DNA from: Conexibacter sp. DBS9H8
Lineage (GTDB): Bacteria > Actinomycetota > Thermoleophilia > Solirubrobacterales > Solirubrobacteraceae
Direction: 5' to 3'
Assembly (NCBI RefSeq): GCF_023330685.1
Contig: NZ_CP097128.1
Coordinates: 682,001 to 746,000, forward strand
Length of the DNA: 64,000 nt
Shown: one piece after another, positions 1 to 8,446 of the stretch
Layout: each line of letters starts with the position of its first letter
Position numbering within the stretch: position 1 is the stretch's first letter
Translations under genes and position numbers: made by a program
Notes under the pieces: model-generated
Database searches by the model: none
Seen by the model: the letters and a program-made list of their open reading frames with translations, nothing else
What the model was told of the DNA's origin: nothing

Positions 1-1
1 G

Positions 2-151
2 GCCGTCGGCCCGCTCGCCGGGGAATGGATCCACTACGCCACCCTCGCGATCAAGACCCGCGCCGGCATCGACGTGCTCAGTGACACCGTCGCCCAGTTC
101 CCCACCTACACCGAGGCGTACCTCAAGGCCATCGAGCAGCTCGATTTGTGA
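2..151 (+). CDS. Pyridine nucleotide-disulfide oxidoreductase, C-terminal end (partial)
   Basis: Only the last 49 codons are present; the gene enters from the left edge and stops at TGA 149-151. The visible protein (AVGPLAGEWIHYATLAIKTR, then a tail ending EQLDL) resembles the C-terminal dimerisation domain of the flavin disulfide reductase family (dihydrolipoamide dehydrogenase, mercuric reductase and relatives). In these homodimers this domain carries the alanine-rich helix that packs against the partner active site. The redox-active cysteines and FAD/NAD domains lie outside the window, so the exact member cannot be named. Family assignment is moderately sure. Confidence 0.65.
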   Translation, partial: AVGPLAGEWIHYATLAIKTRAGIDVLSDTVAQFPTYTEAYLKAIEQLDL

Positions 152-246
152 CGGGTCGGAGGTAGTGTGAGAGTTGCTTCATGTCCGCTCGCGGATCGAC
201 TCGGCTGACCGACTACCCGGTGTGACGTCCCAACGAAGGAGCCAGT

Positions 247-402
247 ATGAGCGTTTCACCGATCGGCGGTCAGAACATGATCCTCGCGGCCCAGGCGGCG
301 GCAGCCGCCGCCAAGCCGGAGGCGGCCGAGCCCGCCGGCGTCCCGGACCACGACGGCGACAACGACAGCGCCGTCAAGGTCACGCTGTCGAAGTCCTCCT
401 GA
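247..402 (+). CDS. 51-aa hypothetical peptide
   Basis: ATG 247 follows a strong ribosome-binding site (AAGGAG, about 236-241) at normal spacing. The 51-residue product starts MSVSPIGGQNMILAAQAAAA, then has an acidic stretch with DHDGDNDSAVKV and a short serine-rich end. There is no signal peptide and no cysteine. An alanine-rich helix followed by a DxDGDND-type segment resembles small uncharacterised bacterial proteins of 50-70 residues. It is followed at once by a hairpin terminator, which supports a real monocistronic gene. Function unknown. Confidence 0.6.
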   Translation: MSVSPIGGQNMILAAQAAAAAAKPEAAEPAGVPDHDGDNDSAVKVTLSKSS

Positions 403-408
403 GGCCAG

Positions 409-438
409 AGCGGGTGCCGGCCGTGTGCGGCACCCGCT
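409..438. terminator. Hairpin between convergent genes
   Basis: Perfect 11-bp inverted repeat AGCGGGTGCCG / CGGCACCCGCT with an 8-nt loop. It lies 6 nt after the stop of the 51-aa gene and 16 nt before the stop of the convergent beta-helix gene. There is no T-run, which is common in high-GC actinobacteria. It could serve both strands. Confidence 0.7.
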
Positions 439-454
439 GCCTCCGGGCTCACCC

Positions 455-2512
455 TCAGCAGCGGCGGTAGATCCGCGTGAAGCTGACCGACTCCCGGTGG
501 TGGCCGACGATCATCCGCTCGGTCACCTGCACGCGGACGGGGCGCCGGCCGGCCCCCAGCGGGACCCCGGTGAGGCGGTTGCCACGCCGGCGCAGTCGGA
601 GCCGACGGCCGTTGCGCGTCACGGTCACCGAGGTGATCCGCTCCCCGACCGCGTGGGACAGCGCGATCTGGACCCGCGGGCCGACACAGCGCGCCACTCG
701 GGTCACCGTGTGGCTGCACCACGGGTTTGCGGGCACCCCGCCACAGGGGTCGGGCATCGTCACGAGCTCCGAGGCGGCGGGGAGTTCGTGCAGGACCGGC
801 GTGGTGATCTTCGGGTAGTGGGACCCGGGCGGGCAGGGCAGCGACTGGCCTGCGGCCAGGCCGATTCCCGAATCGCAGGCCACCTGAGCGGTGAACTCCG
901 CTCCCTGGGGGGTGCTGTCCTCGGGGGTGGCGACGGGCTTGCCGTTACAGGTGGGGAACTGCTGCTGCAGGCCCGATGGTGAGCTCGTCCACTTCCCGCT
1001 GGCGTCCGTGTTGTGAGCGAAGCAGTCGGTCGGCTCGTTCGGCTCGAAGTTGGTGAACCCGAAGTCCCCGTTGGTCGGGTTGCCATAGGAGCCGTTGTGC
1101 TTGTAGTAGTTGCCGATCAGCGCGTCCCCGTACTCGTCGAAGATGCACAGCGCGCCCGGCGTCTGGCCGCCGGTGCCGCCGGTGCAGGGCGGGCCGCTGT
1201 CCGGGTAGGGGACGAACGCGTTACCCCACGCGTTGTTGTTCTCGAAGTAGTTGTTCATCACGGTGTCGTTGCGCCCGCCCGATAGCGTCATCCCCGTGCC
1301 GACCGGCCCGGCCGCGGCCGACCCGGCCGCTGGGGCGCTCGCGTTGTTGTTGTCGTGGCTCCAGTTGTCCATGAACACCCAGCAGGAGTGCGTGTGGGTG
1401 ATCGGGCTGATCCCGTTGTTGGGGCAGGCCCCGTTCTGGGGCGACGGCTCGTCAGCGTTCTGGCTGTTGGTGTCGAAGCCATCCTCGTTGTTGTCCCACT
1501 GGGAGTTCTCGATCACCAGGTTCCCTCCGGAGTTCGTTCCCGAGTATCCGAGCGCGCTGAACTCCGACCACGCGTCATTGACGACCTGGTTGCACTGTTG
1601 CTGACAGGCCCCGATGTAGAGACCCGAGTCGTTCATGTTGGAGGCGTACACGTGATCCCACATGCCGCCGTCCCAGTTGCTGGAGAAGATGCCGTACTGG
1701 GCGGCGGAGGTCTCGTTCGCGTAGTAGAGCGTCGTGCCGGTGATGTAGGCCCCGTAGTAGCCCCAGCCGCCGATCTTCTGGCTGTTGGCGCCGCCGTTCC
1801 ACCAGATCCCGTTGCCGGTGTTCCCGTCCGCGCCCGAACCCCCGGGGAAGTTGCAGGCGGTGAGGTTCTCGATGCTGACGTTGTCGGCCTTGTAGACCAT
1901 CAGGCCGTTGAGGCCGGCCGGCCCCGTCGGGGTGGACGGTCCGAAGTTCTGGTCGGCGGTGATGTTGTTGCACGGCGGGCCGGCGGTCGTGTCGTCGATG
2001 ATCACGCCGTTGCGGTTCATTCCGCGGATGGTCAGGTTCGGGGTGGTGACGGGATCGGCGGCGGGAAATTGCCCGCCGGATCCGGCGGGGAAGCTGACAG
2101 ACGTCGTCTTGTAGTCGCCCGGGCCGATCAGGATCACGTCACCGGGATGGGCGGCGTCGAGGGCAGCCTGAATCGTCGAGAACTGCCCGGGGATCCCGTG
2201 AAAACGGCCGACTCGCAGCACCTCGGACGCCCGGGCCGCGTTCCGTGCGGCGATCGCGGGATACGCGTTGCGGACGTGTCCGACGGGACGGCCCTTTGGC
2301 CAGTTCGGGCTCGTGATCCAGCCGGACGGGTTGATCTGCATGTGCCTGCGTGCCGGGGTGCGCATGTTCGCGTCGAGCAGGCGGCCTCGCTGCGGCGCAC
2401 GGCTCGCCGCCGTTTTGAGGCCACGGGCACCGCTCGCCTGGGCGAGCACACCACCGATGGCGGCACCCAGGAGCAGCACCACCGTCACCACCACCGACAC
2501 CGACCGTCGCAT
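455..2512 (-). CDS. Secreted right-handed beta-helix protein
   Basis: 685 residues from ATG 2512; the frame stays open further upstream, but this ATG gives an immediate signal peptide (MRRSVS, then a hydrophobic stretch of about residues 5-24 ending AQA) and a purine-rich GAGGGA site lies upstream. Residues about 90-110 hold the pectate-lyase-like entry motif (FSTIQAALDAAHPGDVILIG). Several hundred residues rich in N, G and aromatics follow (NNxAWGN, DNWSHDNNN, SNWDGGMWDH), typical of parallel beta-helix rungs. The last 85 or so residues form a basic beta-rich tail (RNGRRLRLRRRGNRLTG). Likely an exported carbohydrate-acting or adhesive surface protein. The catalytic residues of a specific lyase or hydrolase family were not identified, so the substrate is unknown. 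Confidence 0.8.
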   Translation of the reverse strand: MRRSVSVVVTVVLLLGAAIGGVLAQASGARGLKTAASRAPQRGRLLDANMRTPARRHMQINPSGWITSPNWPKGRPVGHVRNAYPAIAARNAARASEVLRVGRFHGIPGQFSTIQAALDAAHPGDVILIGPGDYKTTSVSFPAGSGGQFPAADPVTTPNLTIRGMNRNGVIIDDTTAGPPCNNITADQNFGPSTPTGPAGLNGLMVYKADNVSIENLTACNFPGGSGADGNTGNGIWWNGGANSQKIGGWGYYGAYITGTTLYYANETSAAQYGIFSSNWDGGMWDHVYASNMNDSGLYIGACQQQCNQVVNDAWSEFSALGYSGTNSGGNLVIENSQWDNNEDGFDTNSQNADEPSPQNGACPNNGISPITHTHSCWVFMDNWSHDNNNASAPAAGSAAAGPVGTGMTLSGGRNDTVMNNYFENNNAWGNAFVPYPDSGPPCTGGTGGQTPGALCIFDEYGDALIGNYYKHNGSYGNPTNGDFGFTNFEPNEPTDCFAHNTDASGKWTSSPSGLQQQFPTCNGKPVATPEDSTPQGAEFTAQVACDSGIGLAAGQSLPCPPGSHYPKITTPVLHELPAASELVTMPDPCGGVPANPWCSHTVTRVARCVGPRVQIALSHAVGERITSVTVTRNGRRLRLRRRGNRLTGVPLGAGRRPVRVQVTERMIVGHHRESVSFTRIYRRC

Positions 2513-2828
2513 CCTCGTTCCCTCTCTGTTGCTCTCAGGCGGCGTCCCGGACCCCACTCCCGCCGGTCCCCCGGAGGCCGGGGCGCCTGTACCCCGAGAG
2601 ATGGCGTCCGGACCGCACGTCGAGACGCTAGGTTGAGCGCGGTCTGCTGTCAACTGCCAAGCGTGCTCCGGTGGCGAGGCCGCGCGCTCGGAGGGCGTCG
2701 GGGTGTCCTCAGGCGGCGTACCGGTGATGCAGCAGCAGCGAACGGCGGCCTCGAGCGGGCCGCGCCGGACCGCACCGGTCGCGCCACGCGCCTCGGCCGC
2801 CCCCACGGCGGCCGGATAGCCTCCGCGT
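2513..2828. other. Intergenic region, divergent promoters
   Basis: 316 bases between the divergently transcribed beta-helix and yaaA genes. Both promoters must lie here. I see no conserved ORF, strong inverted repeat or riboswitch; the weak overlapping reading frames look like shadows of high GC content. Confidence 0.5.
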
Positions 2829-3476
2829 GTGCTCGTCCTGCTTCCCCCGTCCAAGACGATGGCCGCCCCGGCGCGAGGCCGGCGGCTGGGGCTCTCCACG
2901 CTCGCGTACCCGGCGCGGCTGACCGAGCCGCGCCGCCGGCTCATCGACGCCCTCGATCCCGCTCTCACGCGCACCCCCGCCGTCCCGGCGGCCGAGCTGT
3001 ACACCGGTGTCCTCTACGGCGCCCTCGGCCTCGCCGACCTGCCCTGGGACGGGGTGCTGATCGCCAGCGCGCTGTGGGGCGTGCTGCGCCCCGGGGATCG
3101 GGTGCCCGCCTACCGGCTCGACATGGGAGCCAAGCTGCCCGGCCTGCCCGGGCTCGCCGCGCACTGGCGGGCCCCGCTCGCCGCGGCGCTTCCGGACCGT
3201 GGGCTCGTGCTCGACCTGCGCTCGGGGTCCTACGCGGCCGCCTGGTCGCCCCGTCGCGCCGAGCGGCTCGTCGTCCGCGGCTTCAGTGAGGCGCCCGACG
3301 GGACCCGCCGCGTGATCACCCACATGGTCAAGCGCGTCCGCGGTGAGGTTGCCCGGATCGTCCTCGCCGCCGGGGGCGCCGAGCGGGCCGGTGAGGTCGC
3401 CGAGATCCTCACCGCCGCCGGGCTCCGGGTCGAGCTCTTCCCCGGGTTCTGTGACGTGATCGAGTCATCGGCGTGA
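2829..3476 (+). CDS. yaaA: YaaA family (DUF328) peroxide-stress protein
   Basis: 215 residues from GTG 2829. It carries the DUF328 signature blocks in order: N-terminal LLPPSKTM, then LYTGVLYGALGL, SALWGVLRPGD followed by PAYRLDMGAKL, LDLRSGSYAAAW, and a C-terminal KRVRGEVAR block. E. coli YaaA binds DNA and lowers free iron during hydrogen peroxide stress. The protein is slightly shorter than the E. coli one. The stop overlaps the start of the PfkB kinase gene by 4 nt (GTGA), so the two are translationally coupled; no functional link is known. Confidence 0.88.
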   Translation: MLVLLPPSKTMAAPARGRRLGLSTLAYPARLTEPRRRLIDALDPALTRTPAVPAAELYTGVLYGALGLADLPWDGVLIASALWGVLRPGDRVPAYRLDMGAKLPGLPGLAAHWRAPLAAALPDRGLVLDLRSGSYAAAWSPRRAERLVVRGFSEAPDGTRRVITHMVKRVRGEVARIVLAAGGAERAGEVAEILTAAGLRVELFPGFCDVIESSA

Positions 3477-4306
3477 GTCGCTCCTTCGCCCCCGGGCTGA
3501 CGCTGATCGCCAACGCCTGTCTGGACCGGATCAACGGGTCGGCCTGGCAGGCGGGCGGCGCGCCCGTCTATGCCCTGCCCGCCTACCGCGCCCTCACCGC
3601 GGGCGGGGCGATCCACTACAGCTGCGCGGGCGGGGACGCCGGCCTGATCGGCGCCGCCTTCCGTGGCGCCCCGGAGGGACTCGCTGTCGTCTGTCACGCT
3701 GCCGCGCAGACAATCCACTTCGACATCACCAGCGCCGGGGACGATCGCAGCTTCGGCGTGCTCGCGACCGGACACACCTGGCGGGCGGCGGACCTCGCCG
3801 ACCTCGCGGTTCCGACGCGCTGGGTGCATTTCGCTCCGCTCCTGGGGGGTGACGTGGCAACCGACCTGCTGGCGACGCTCGCCGCCCGTGGGCACATCGT
3901 CTCCTATGACGGTCAGGGCCTCGTCCGCGGCGCCACGATCGGACCGCTCGTCCTCGAGGCCCGTGTCCCCGCCGGTCTGCTCGACCACCTCAGCGTGTTG
4001 AAACTGTCGGTGGAGGAGGCGGCGATCCTCGCCGCCCCGGACCCCTTCAGCGCCGCGACGGCGGCCCGGCTCGGCGTCCCGGAGGTCCTCGTCACCGCCG
4101 GCAGCGGCGGCGCGACGCTGTACTGGGACGGAACGGTCATCCACGTCAGCCCCGCGCGCGTGATCCCGGTCGAGGCGACCGGCGCGGGTGATGCGTTCTC
4201 CACCGCCTACGCGATCGCCCGCGACCGCGGCGAGGACCCCCCGGAGGCGACTCGGACGGCGACGGGCGTCGTCCAGGCGATCCTCGCCGCTCGGCTCGGC
4301 GGCTGA
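3473..4306 (+). CDS. PfkB-family carbohydrate/nucleoside kinase
   Basis: 277 residues from GTG 3473, overlapping the yaaA stop. The C-terminal PfkB signature ATGAGDAFSTAYAIA (about residues 234-248) supplies the anion hole and catalytic Asp of ribokinase-fold kinases. The upstream substrate half includes GGDAGLIG and LKLSVEEAAIL. The enzyme should phosphorylate a sugar, sugar acid or nucleoside with ATP in the cytoplasm. The N-terminal lid region is short and the substrate cannot be read from sequence. Confidence 0.85.
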   Translation: MSRSFAPGLTLIANACLDRINGSAWQAGGAPVYALPAYRALTAGGAIHYSCAGGDAGLIGAAFRGAPEGLAVVCHAAAQTIHFDITSAGDDRSFGVLATGHTWRAADLADLAVPTRWVHFAPLLGGDVATDLLATLAARGHIVSYDGQGLVRGATIGPLVLEARVPAGLLDHLSVLKLSVEEAAILAAPDPFSAATAARLGVPEVLVTAGSGGATLYWDGTVIHVSPARVIPVEATGAGDAFSTAYAIARDRGEDPPEATRTATGVVQAILAARLGG

Positions 4307-4347
4307 GCCCCACCTCTGGCCGGCGACACCCGCCCCGCCGGCGGGTC

Positions 4348-5601
4348 TCATTTTGGCACTCGCACCCGCCGCCGCCACGCACTGAAGGAGCTGACCGTCC
4401 CCGCGTCCGGCCGCACGAGCCACGGCCACGGAAACAGTGCCACCGGGGCGAGCCCCGCGGCCCGGCGGCGGAAGCCGGGGACCGGCGCGAAGGTGACCGC
4501 CAGCGCGTGCCCGGAGAGCAGCGCCACCGGGTCACCGCGGAGGAGGACGAGCTCGCGGCGCGCGGCGAGGTCGGCAAGGCACTCGGCGAGAAACACGAGC
4601 CGCTTGCCCGACAGGCCCAGGCGCGCCAGCAGCGGGGCGTCGAAGACGAACACCGCCGGACGCTCGGGGTGCGTCCTCAGGGCCGGGTCGTCGTCTCCCA
4701 GAGATTCGGCGGTCAGCCACACCCACTCGGGGTCCCGTGGCTCGCGCGCGACCGTGACCGGTCCCGCGGTATGCGCGACATCCGGGTCGTGTCGGAGTCG
4801 CGGGTCGGGGTCACTGAGACGAGGACCCGCCGCCGCCGCCGGCCACGCCTCGATCGGGCAGCGTTCGGCGAGCGCACAGCGCCCACACAGCGCGGGCGCC
4901 CGCCTGGTGACCTGCCAGCGGCTGAACCCGTAGGGCTTGCCGGTCCCCGCCCCGACCGTCCACTGCCAGCCGAGCCGGTTGGCCGCCCGTGAGCCGTCGA
5001 GCAGGTCGGCGAAGAAGCGGTCCTCCCCCGTCCGCCAGTCCGCCCCCGCCCGGACGGTCCACTGCGAGCTCAGCCACATCCGCACCTGGTTGACGAGCCA
5101 GCCGTCGGCGCTCAGCTCCTCCAGCGCCGCCCGCACGCAGGCCATCGTCTCCGGCCACGGCTCGGTCCAGCCGGGGTCGGCGCTGGCCGGCTCATACCGC
5201 AGCGGGCGGGTGGTCGCCGGGCCGAGCCGGGCGTACAGGTGCCGGGCGTACTCCTGCCAGAGCAGTTCCTCCCGGAAGCGGTCCCGGTCCCGGGCCGGCG
5301 CACCGGCCACCGCCCGCCACAGCGCCGGCAGCGGGAGGAGCCCGTGGCGCACATACGGGGAGAGGCCGCTCGCTCCCCGTGCGCTGAGCGGCAGCACCTC
5401 GTTGCGGCGCGCCGCGTACCCGGTCAGGTCCAACCCGGCGAGCGCGGTGTGGGCGGCCCGCTGGCCGCCCCGGAAGCGCGGTGAGGCGGCGACCCCGTCG
5501 GGGCCCTCGCGGGCGAGATCCCCGAGCGTGCGGGCCGTCCAGGCGCGGACGCCGTCGGGATCCCCTGTGGGGGGCAGATCGAGCCGGTCCGGGAAGCGCA
5601 C
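4348..5601 (-). CDS. Photolyase/cryptochrome-like FAD protein with permuted domains
   Basis: 417 residues from GTG 5601. Residues about 60-255 match the helical FAD-binding domain: SGLSPYVRHG (78-87), ELLWQEYARHLYAR (112-125), DGWLVNQVRM, DRFFADLLDG and NRLGWQWTVGAGTGKPYGF (209-226). Residues about 290-400 (WVWLTAESL, VFVFDAPLL, RLVFLAECLADLAARRE, LLRGDP) look like the photolyase alpha/beta antenna domain, which normally comes first. The order is therefore reversed. Cysteines at 155, 239, 242 and 248 are spaced 84-3-6, reminiscent of the four ligands of [4Fe-4S] bacterial photolyases. Light-dependent DNA repair or signalling is likely; DNA-binding and electron-relay residues cannot be certified. 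Confidence 0.75.
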   Translation of the reverse strand: MRFPDRLDLPPTGDPDGVRAWTARTLGDLAREGPDGVAASPRFRGGQRAAHTALAGLDLTGYAARRNEVLPLSARGASGLSPYVRHGLLPLPALWRAVAGAPARDRDRFREELLWQEYARHLYARLGPATTRPLRYEPASADPGWTEPWPETMACVRAALEELSADGWLVNQVRMWLSSQWTVRAGADWRTGEDRFFADLLDGSRAANRLGWQWTVGAGTGKPYGFSRWQVTRRAPALCGRCALAERCPIEAWPAAAAGPRLSDPDPRLRHDPDVAHTAGPVTVAREPRDPEWVWLTAESLGDDDPALRTHPERPAVFVFDAPLLARLGLSGKRLVFLAECLADLAARRELVLLRGDPVALLSGHALAVTFAPVPGFRRRAAGLAPVALFPWPWLVRPDAGTVSSFSAWRRRVRVPK

Positions 5602-5707
5602 CGTCCCGACGATGCCAGGTCGGGATGACCCCGGCCGCCCGTCGCACGGTCGCTCCGCTCGAGCCGCAGCTCACCGGCTGAGGCAACTCGCTCACCCAGG
5701 CGGGAAA

Positions 5708-6592
5708 ATGCCAGAGATGCCCCTCCTTCCCGCAGACACCGGCGCGCGACTGCTCGCCCTCGCCGGCGCCGCGACGCGCCGCGCCGCCGGTCTCGCCACC
5801 CACCGGGTCGACGTCGACGGCCTCTCGGTCACCTACGACGAGGGCGGCGCCGGCGCGCCCGAGACGGTGCTGATGCTCCACGGCTTCAGCGCCGACCGTG
5901 ACGTGTGGGGCCGGTTCGCCGCCGGCCTGCGTGACCGCCACGTTCTCATCCCCGACCTCGCCGGGCACGGACGTACCGCGTTCCGTGCCGGTGCGGGCTA
6001 TTCCGCCCCCGCCCAGGCGGACCGCCTCGTCGCATTCCTCGACGTCCTCGGGATCGACCGCGTCCACGTGATCGGCAACTCGATGGGCGGGTTCATCGCC
6101 GCGACCCTCGCCCGCCGCGCACCCGACCGGGTGCGCAGCCTCGGCCTGATCGACGCCGCCGGGGTGAGCTCACCGACCGCGAGCCCGCTCGAGGAGATGC
6201 TCGCCCGCGGCGAGAACCCGTTCCTGTTCGACGACCCGGCCGGCTTTGGCCCCTTCTACGCGATGACGATGCACCGGGCCCCGTACGTCCCCGCGCTGAT
6301 CCGGGCCGCGATCGCCGCCGACTACGTCCGCCGCCGTCCCGAGCTTGCGGAGATCATCGCCGACTTCCACGGCCACGACGCCCTCGACGACCATCTCAGC
6401 GAGATCGCCGCCCCGACCTGGGTCGCCTGGGGCCGCCACGATCAGCTCATCGACGTGAGCGCCGCCCGGGTGTGGGCCGACGGCATCCCGAGAAGCACGC
6501 TCACCGTCTATGACGACCTCGGGCACATGCCGATGTTCGAGGCGCCGCGGCGCTGCGTCGCCGACTACCGGAGGTTCCTCGCCGGCCTGTGA
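5708..6592 (+). CDS. Alpha/beta hydrolase
   Basis: 294 residues from ATG 5708; ATG 5717 is an alternative and neither has a strong ribosome-binding site. Hydrolase-fold landmarks: oxyanion LMLHGFSADRDVW (about 55-67), nucleophile elbow GNSMGG (Ser125), acid in WGRHDQLID and base in DLGHMPMFEAP. The C-C bond hydrolase/haloperoxidase-like layout suggests a small ester or a ring-cleavage product as substrate, but nothing fixes it. The cap segment is ordinary in length. The neighbour at 6662 is a second hydrolase on the opposite strand. Confidence 0.85.
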   Translation: MPEMPLLPADTGARLLALAGAATRRAAGLATHRVDVDGLSVTYDEGGAGAPETVLMLHGFSADRDVWGRFAAGLRDRHVLIPDLAGHGRTAFRAGAGYSAPAQADRLVAFLDVLGIDRVHVIGNSMGGFIAATLARRAPDRVRSLGLIDAAGVSSPTASPLEEMLARGENPFLFDDPAGFGPFYAMTMHRAPYVPALIRAAIAADYVRRRPELAEIIADFHGHDALDDHLSEIAAPTWVAWGRHDQLIDVSAARVWADGIPRSTLTVYDDLGHMPMFEAPRRCVADYRRFLAGL

Positions 6593-6661
6593 GCGGCCCC
6601 GGCCCGGCCGGCGCAGCGGTCCAGGGGGTGAGGACGGCCGTTCCCAGGCGGTGGGGGCGGT

Positions 6662-7495
6662 TCAGGCGGTGAGGGCGGCGCCGGTGTGGGCGTCGACCCA
6701 GCGGCAGATCGTCGCGGTCACGCCGATGGGGTCGTCCCACATCGGGACGTGCCCGACGCCGGGCAGAATCTCGAAGCGGACGCCGGGGATCTCCCGCCGG
6801 AACCGGGTCGCGCACCCCGCGAGCGGCAGGATCCGATCGTGCTCGGCCCAGGCGATCAGGGTTGGGGCGGCGATCGTGTGCAGGTCCTCGACGTGGGCGT
6901 GCCCGGCCCGCAGGCTGGCGAGCACGTCGTCCACGACCGTGCAGGCGAGCGGGTCGAGGCTGAGCGCGGCCGCCTCCGCAGGGTTGACGAGCTCGCCGTG
7001 GCGCATGATGTCGCGCAGGGCGAGCCGGCGGGCGCCGGGCCGGGCCATCACCCGGCGGACCTGGCCCTGAGAGGCGCGGATCATCCGCATCTGCCGGGCG
7101 AAGAAGTCGGCGATCCGGGCGGGCTCGGGGCCGCCGATCTCCCACCCGCCGCCCGGAGAGAACGCGACGACGCTGCGGGCCCGGCCGCGTTTGGCGAGCT
7201 CGAGGGCGAGCGCGCCACCCATCGAGTTGCCGATCAGGTGGGCGCTGTGGACCCCAAGCTCGTCGAGGTGCTGCTCGAGCGAGTCCCCGGCGTCGGCGAG
7301 CCGGTCCAGCCCGATCCCGGCCGGATAGGCGGGCCCGCCCTGGTGGCCCGACAGCGCGGGGGCGATCACCTCGTAGCGGGCGACGAGGTCGGCGAGCACC
7401 GGCCGCCAGTGCCGCCAGTGCCCGGTGAACCCGTGCAGGAGGACGACCGGCTCCCCGGAGCCGGCGCGGTAGAGGGCGGGGGAGAGCTCACCCAT
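6662..7495 (-). CDS. Alpha/beta hydrolase
   Basis: 277 residues from ATG 7495. The triad is visible: VVLLHGFTGHWRHW oxyanion region (about 17-30), GNSMGG elbow with Ser91, AEHDRILP acid and GVGHVPMWDDP histidine. It lies 7 nt downstream of the fumarylacetoacetate hydrolase-family gene on the same strand, probably one transcript. FAH-family enzymes and hydrolases of this type often act in succession in catabolism of ring-cleavage products, so a joint role is plausible but inferred. Confidence 0.85.
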   Translation of the reverse strand: MGELSPALYRAGSGEPVVLLHGFTGHWRHWRPVLADLVARYEVIAPALSGHQGGPAYPAGIGLDRLADAGDSLEQHLDELGVHSAHLIGNSMGGALALELAKRGRARSVVAFSPGGGWEIGGPEPARIADFFARQMRMIRASQGQVRRVMARPGARRLALRDIMRHGELVNPAEAAALSLDPLACTVVDDVLASLRAGHAHVEDLHTIAAPTLIAWAEHDRILPLAGCATRFRREIPGVRFEILPGVGHVPMWDDPIGVTATICRWVDAHTGAALTA

Positions 7496-7502
7496 CCGCG
7501 GC

Positions 7503-8405
7503 TCAGCTGATCGTGTGCTCGAGCCGGCCGAGGGTCGGCACGTCGATGATCAGCTCATCCCCGGGACGCAGGGCGGGTACCGGCTCGGCGGCGGCGAGCG
7601 CGTCGATGCTGAAGAACTCGCCGGGCAGCAGCCGCTGGCCGGCCGACGCGGTCGCGAGCAGCTCCCCGAGGTCGATCGTCGAGTTCGCTGCGCTCGTCCG
7701 CGCGATGACGCTGCCGTTGACGGCGACCGTCCCGGTCAGCTGCGACCAGGCCTCGCGCAGCTCCGCGGCGCTGACGGCGATCTGGGCGAGCGAACTCGGT
7801 GCGGTCGGCGTGCTCGGGAGCGCCCCGGCGCGGCCGTCTGACCCCTCACCGGCAGAGAACTCGCAGGTGAGGATGAACGCGGCGATCGCGCCGAGCGCCT
7901 CCTCCGGGGTCGCGTCGGCAAGCTCGCGGGCGATCACGAACCCGAGTCGCGGCTCGTATTCGAGTCCGCGCGCCCCGGCGGGGACCGACAGCGGGCTGCC
8001 GGTCGGGACGACCGCGAGCGGGTGGTTGAGCCGGTAGGCCGTCTGGGTCGTCGCGGTCCGCGCCTGGGCGAGCGGGCCCAGGCGCTCCCGGGCGGCCCCG
8101 AGGAAGGTCTCCCACGCGCTCGTCAACGGCGGCATGAGCCGCTTGACCTGCAGGTAGGCGGCCTCGAGCACCGCCTGCTCAGAACCGTAGAAGTGGCGCA
8201 CCGACAGCGGCTGGAAGGGCAGCACGGGCGCGCCGGGCCGGCCGCCGTAGCCGATCGCGTGGCGAACCTCCCAGCCCGGCGTGTACGGCGACTCATACCC
8301 GAGGGCGACGAGGTGGCTGACCGGCTTCCAGGGCGCCTCCGGGTCAGGGCGGGTTTCCACCTGCAGCGTCTGGGCGCCGGTGAAACGGCGGCGGATCTGA
8401 GACAT
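7503..8405 (-). CDS. Fumarylacetoacetate hydrolase-family protein
   Basis: 300 residues from ATG 8405; a TTG 21 nt upstream is in frame but less likely. Family features: the metal-binding block LEYEPRLGFVIARELADATPEEAL in the middle (positions about 153-176), the GEFFSIDAL region and the C-terminal PGDELIIDVPTLG strand. FAH-fold enzymes cleave or decarboxylate acyl-pyruvates and hydrate 2-oxo-pentenoates using Mg2+/Mn2+. The N-terminal 150 residues (VSHLVALGYESPYTPGWEV) differ from the short FAH core, resembling the longer fumarylacetoacetase-like branch. Substrate unassigned. Confidence 0.75.
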   Translation of the reverse strand: MSQIRRRFTGAQTLQVETRPDPEAPWKPVSHLVALGYESPYTPGWEVRHAIGYGGRPGAPVLPFQPLSVRHFYGSEQAVLEAAYLQVKRLMPPLTSAWETFLGAARERLGPLAQARTATTQTAYRLNHPLAVVPTGSPLSVPAGARGLEYEPRLGFVIARELADATPEEALGAIAAFILTCEFSAGEGSDGRAGALPSTPTAPSSLAQIAVSAAELREAWSQLTGTVAVNGSVIARTSAANSTIDLGELLATASAGQRLLPGEFFSIDALAAAEPVPALRPGDELIIDVPTLGRLEHTIS

Positions 8406-8446
8406 CGCCGGACCAGAGTAGTGCAAGCCACTAGCCTCAGCCCCGC

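Noticed and set aside
1355-3289. 644-codon + strand frame opposite the beta-helix gene
   Set aside because: Shadow frame; the minus strand has signal peptide, repeat pattern and start site evidence.
2709-3323. 204-codon open frame on the minus strand over yaaA
   Set aside because: Antisense shadow of a very GC-rich gene; no family motif, while the + strand frame has complete DUF328 motifs.
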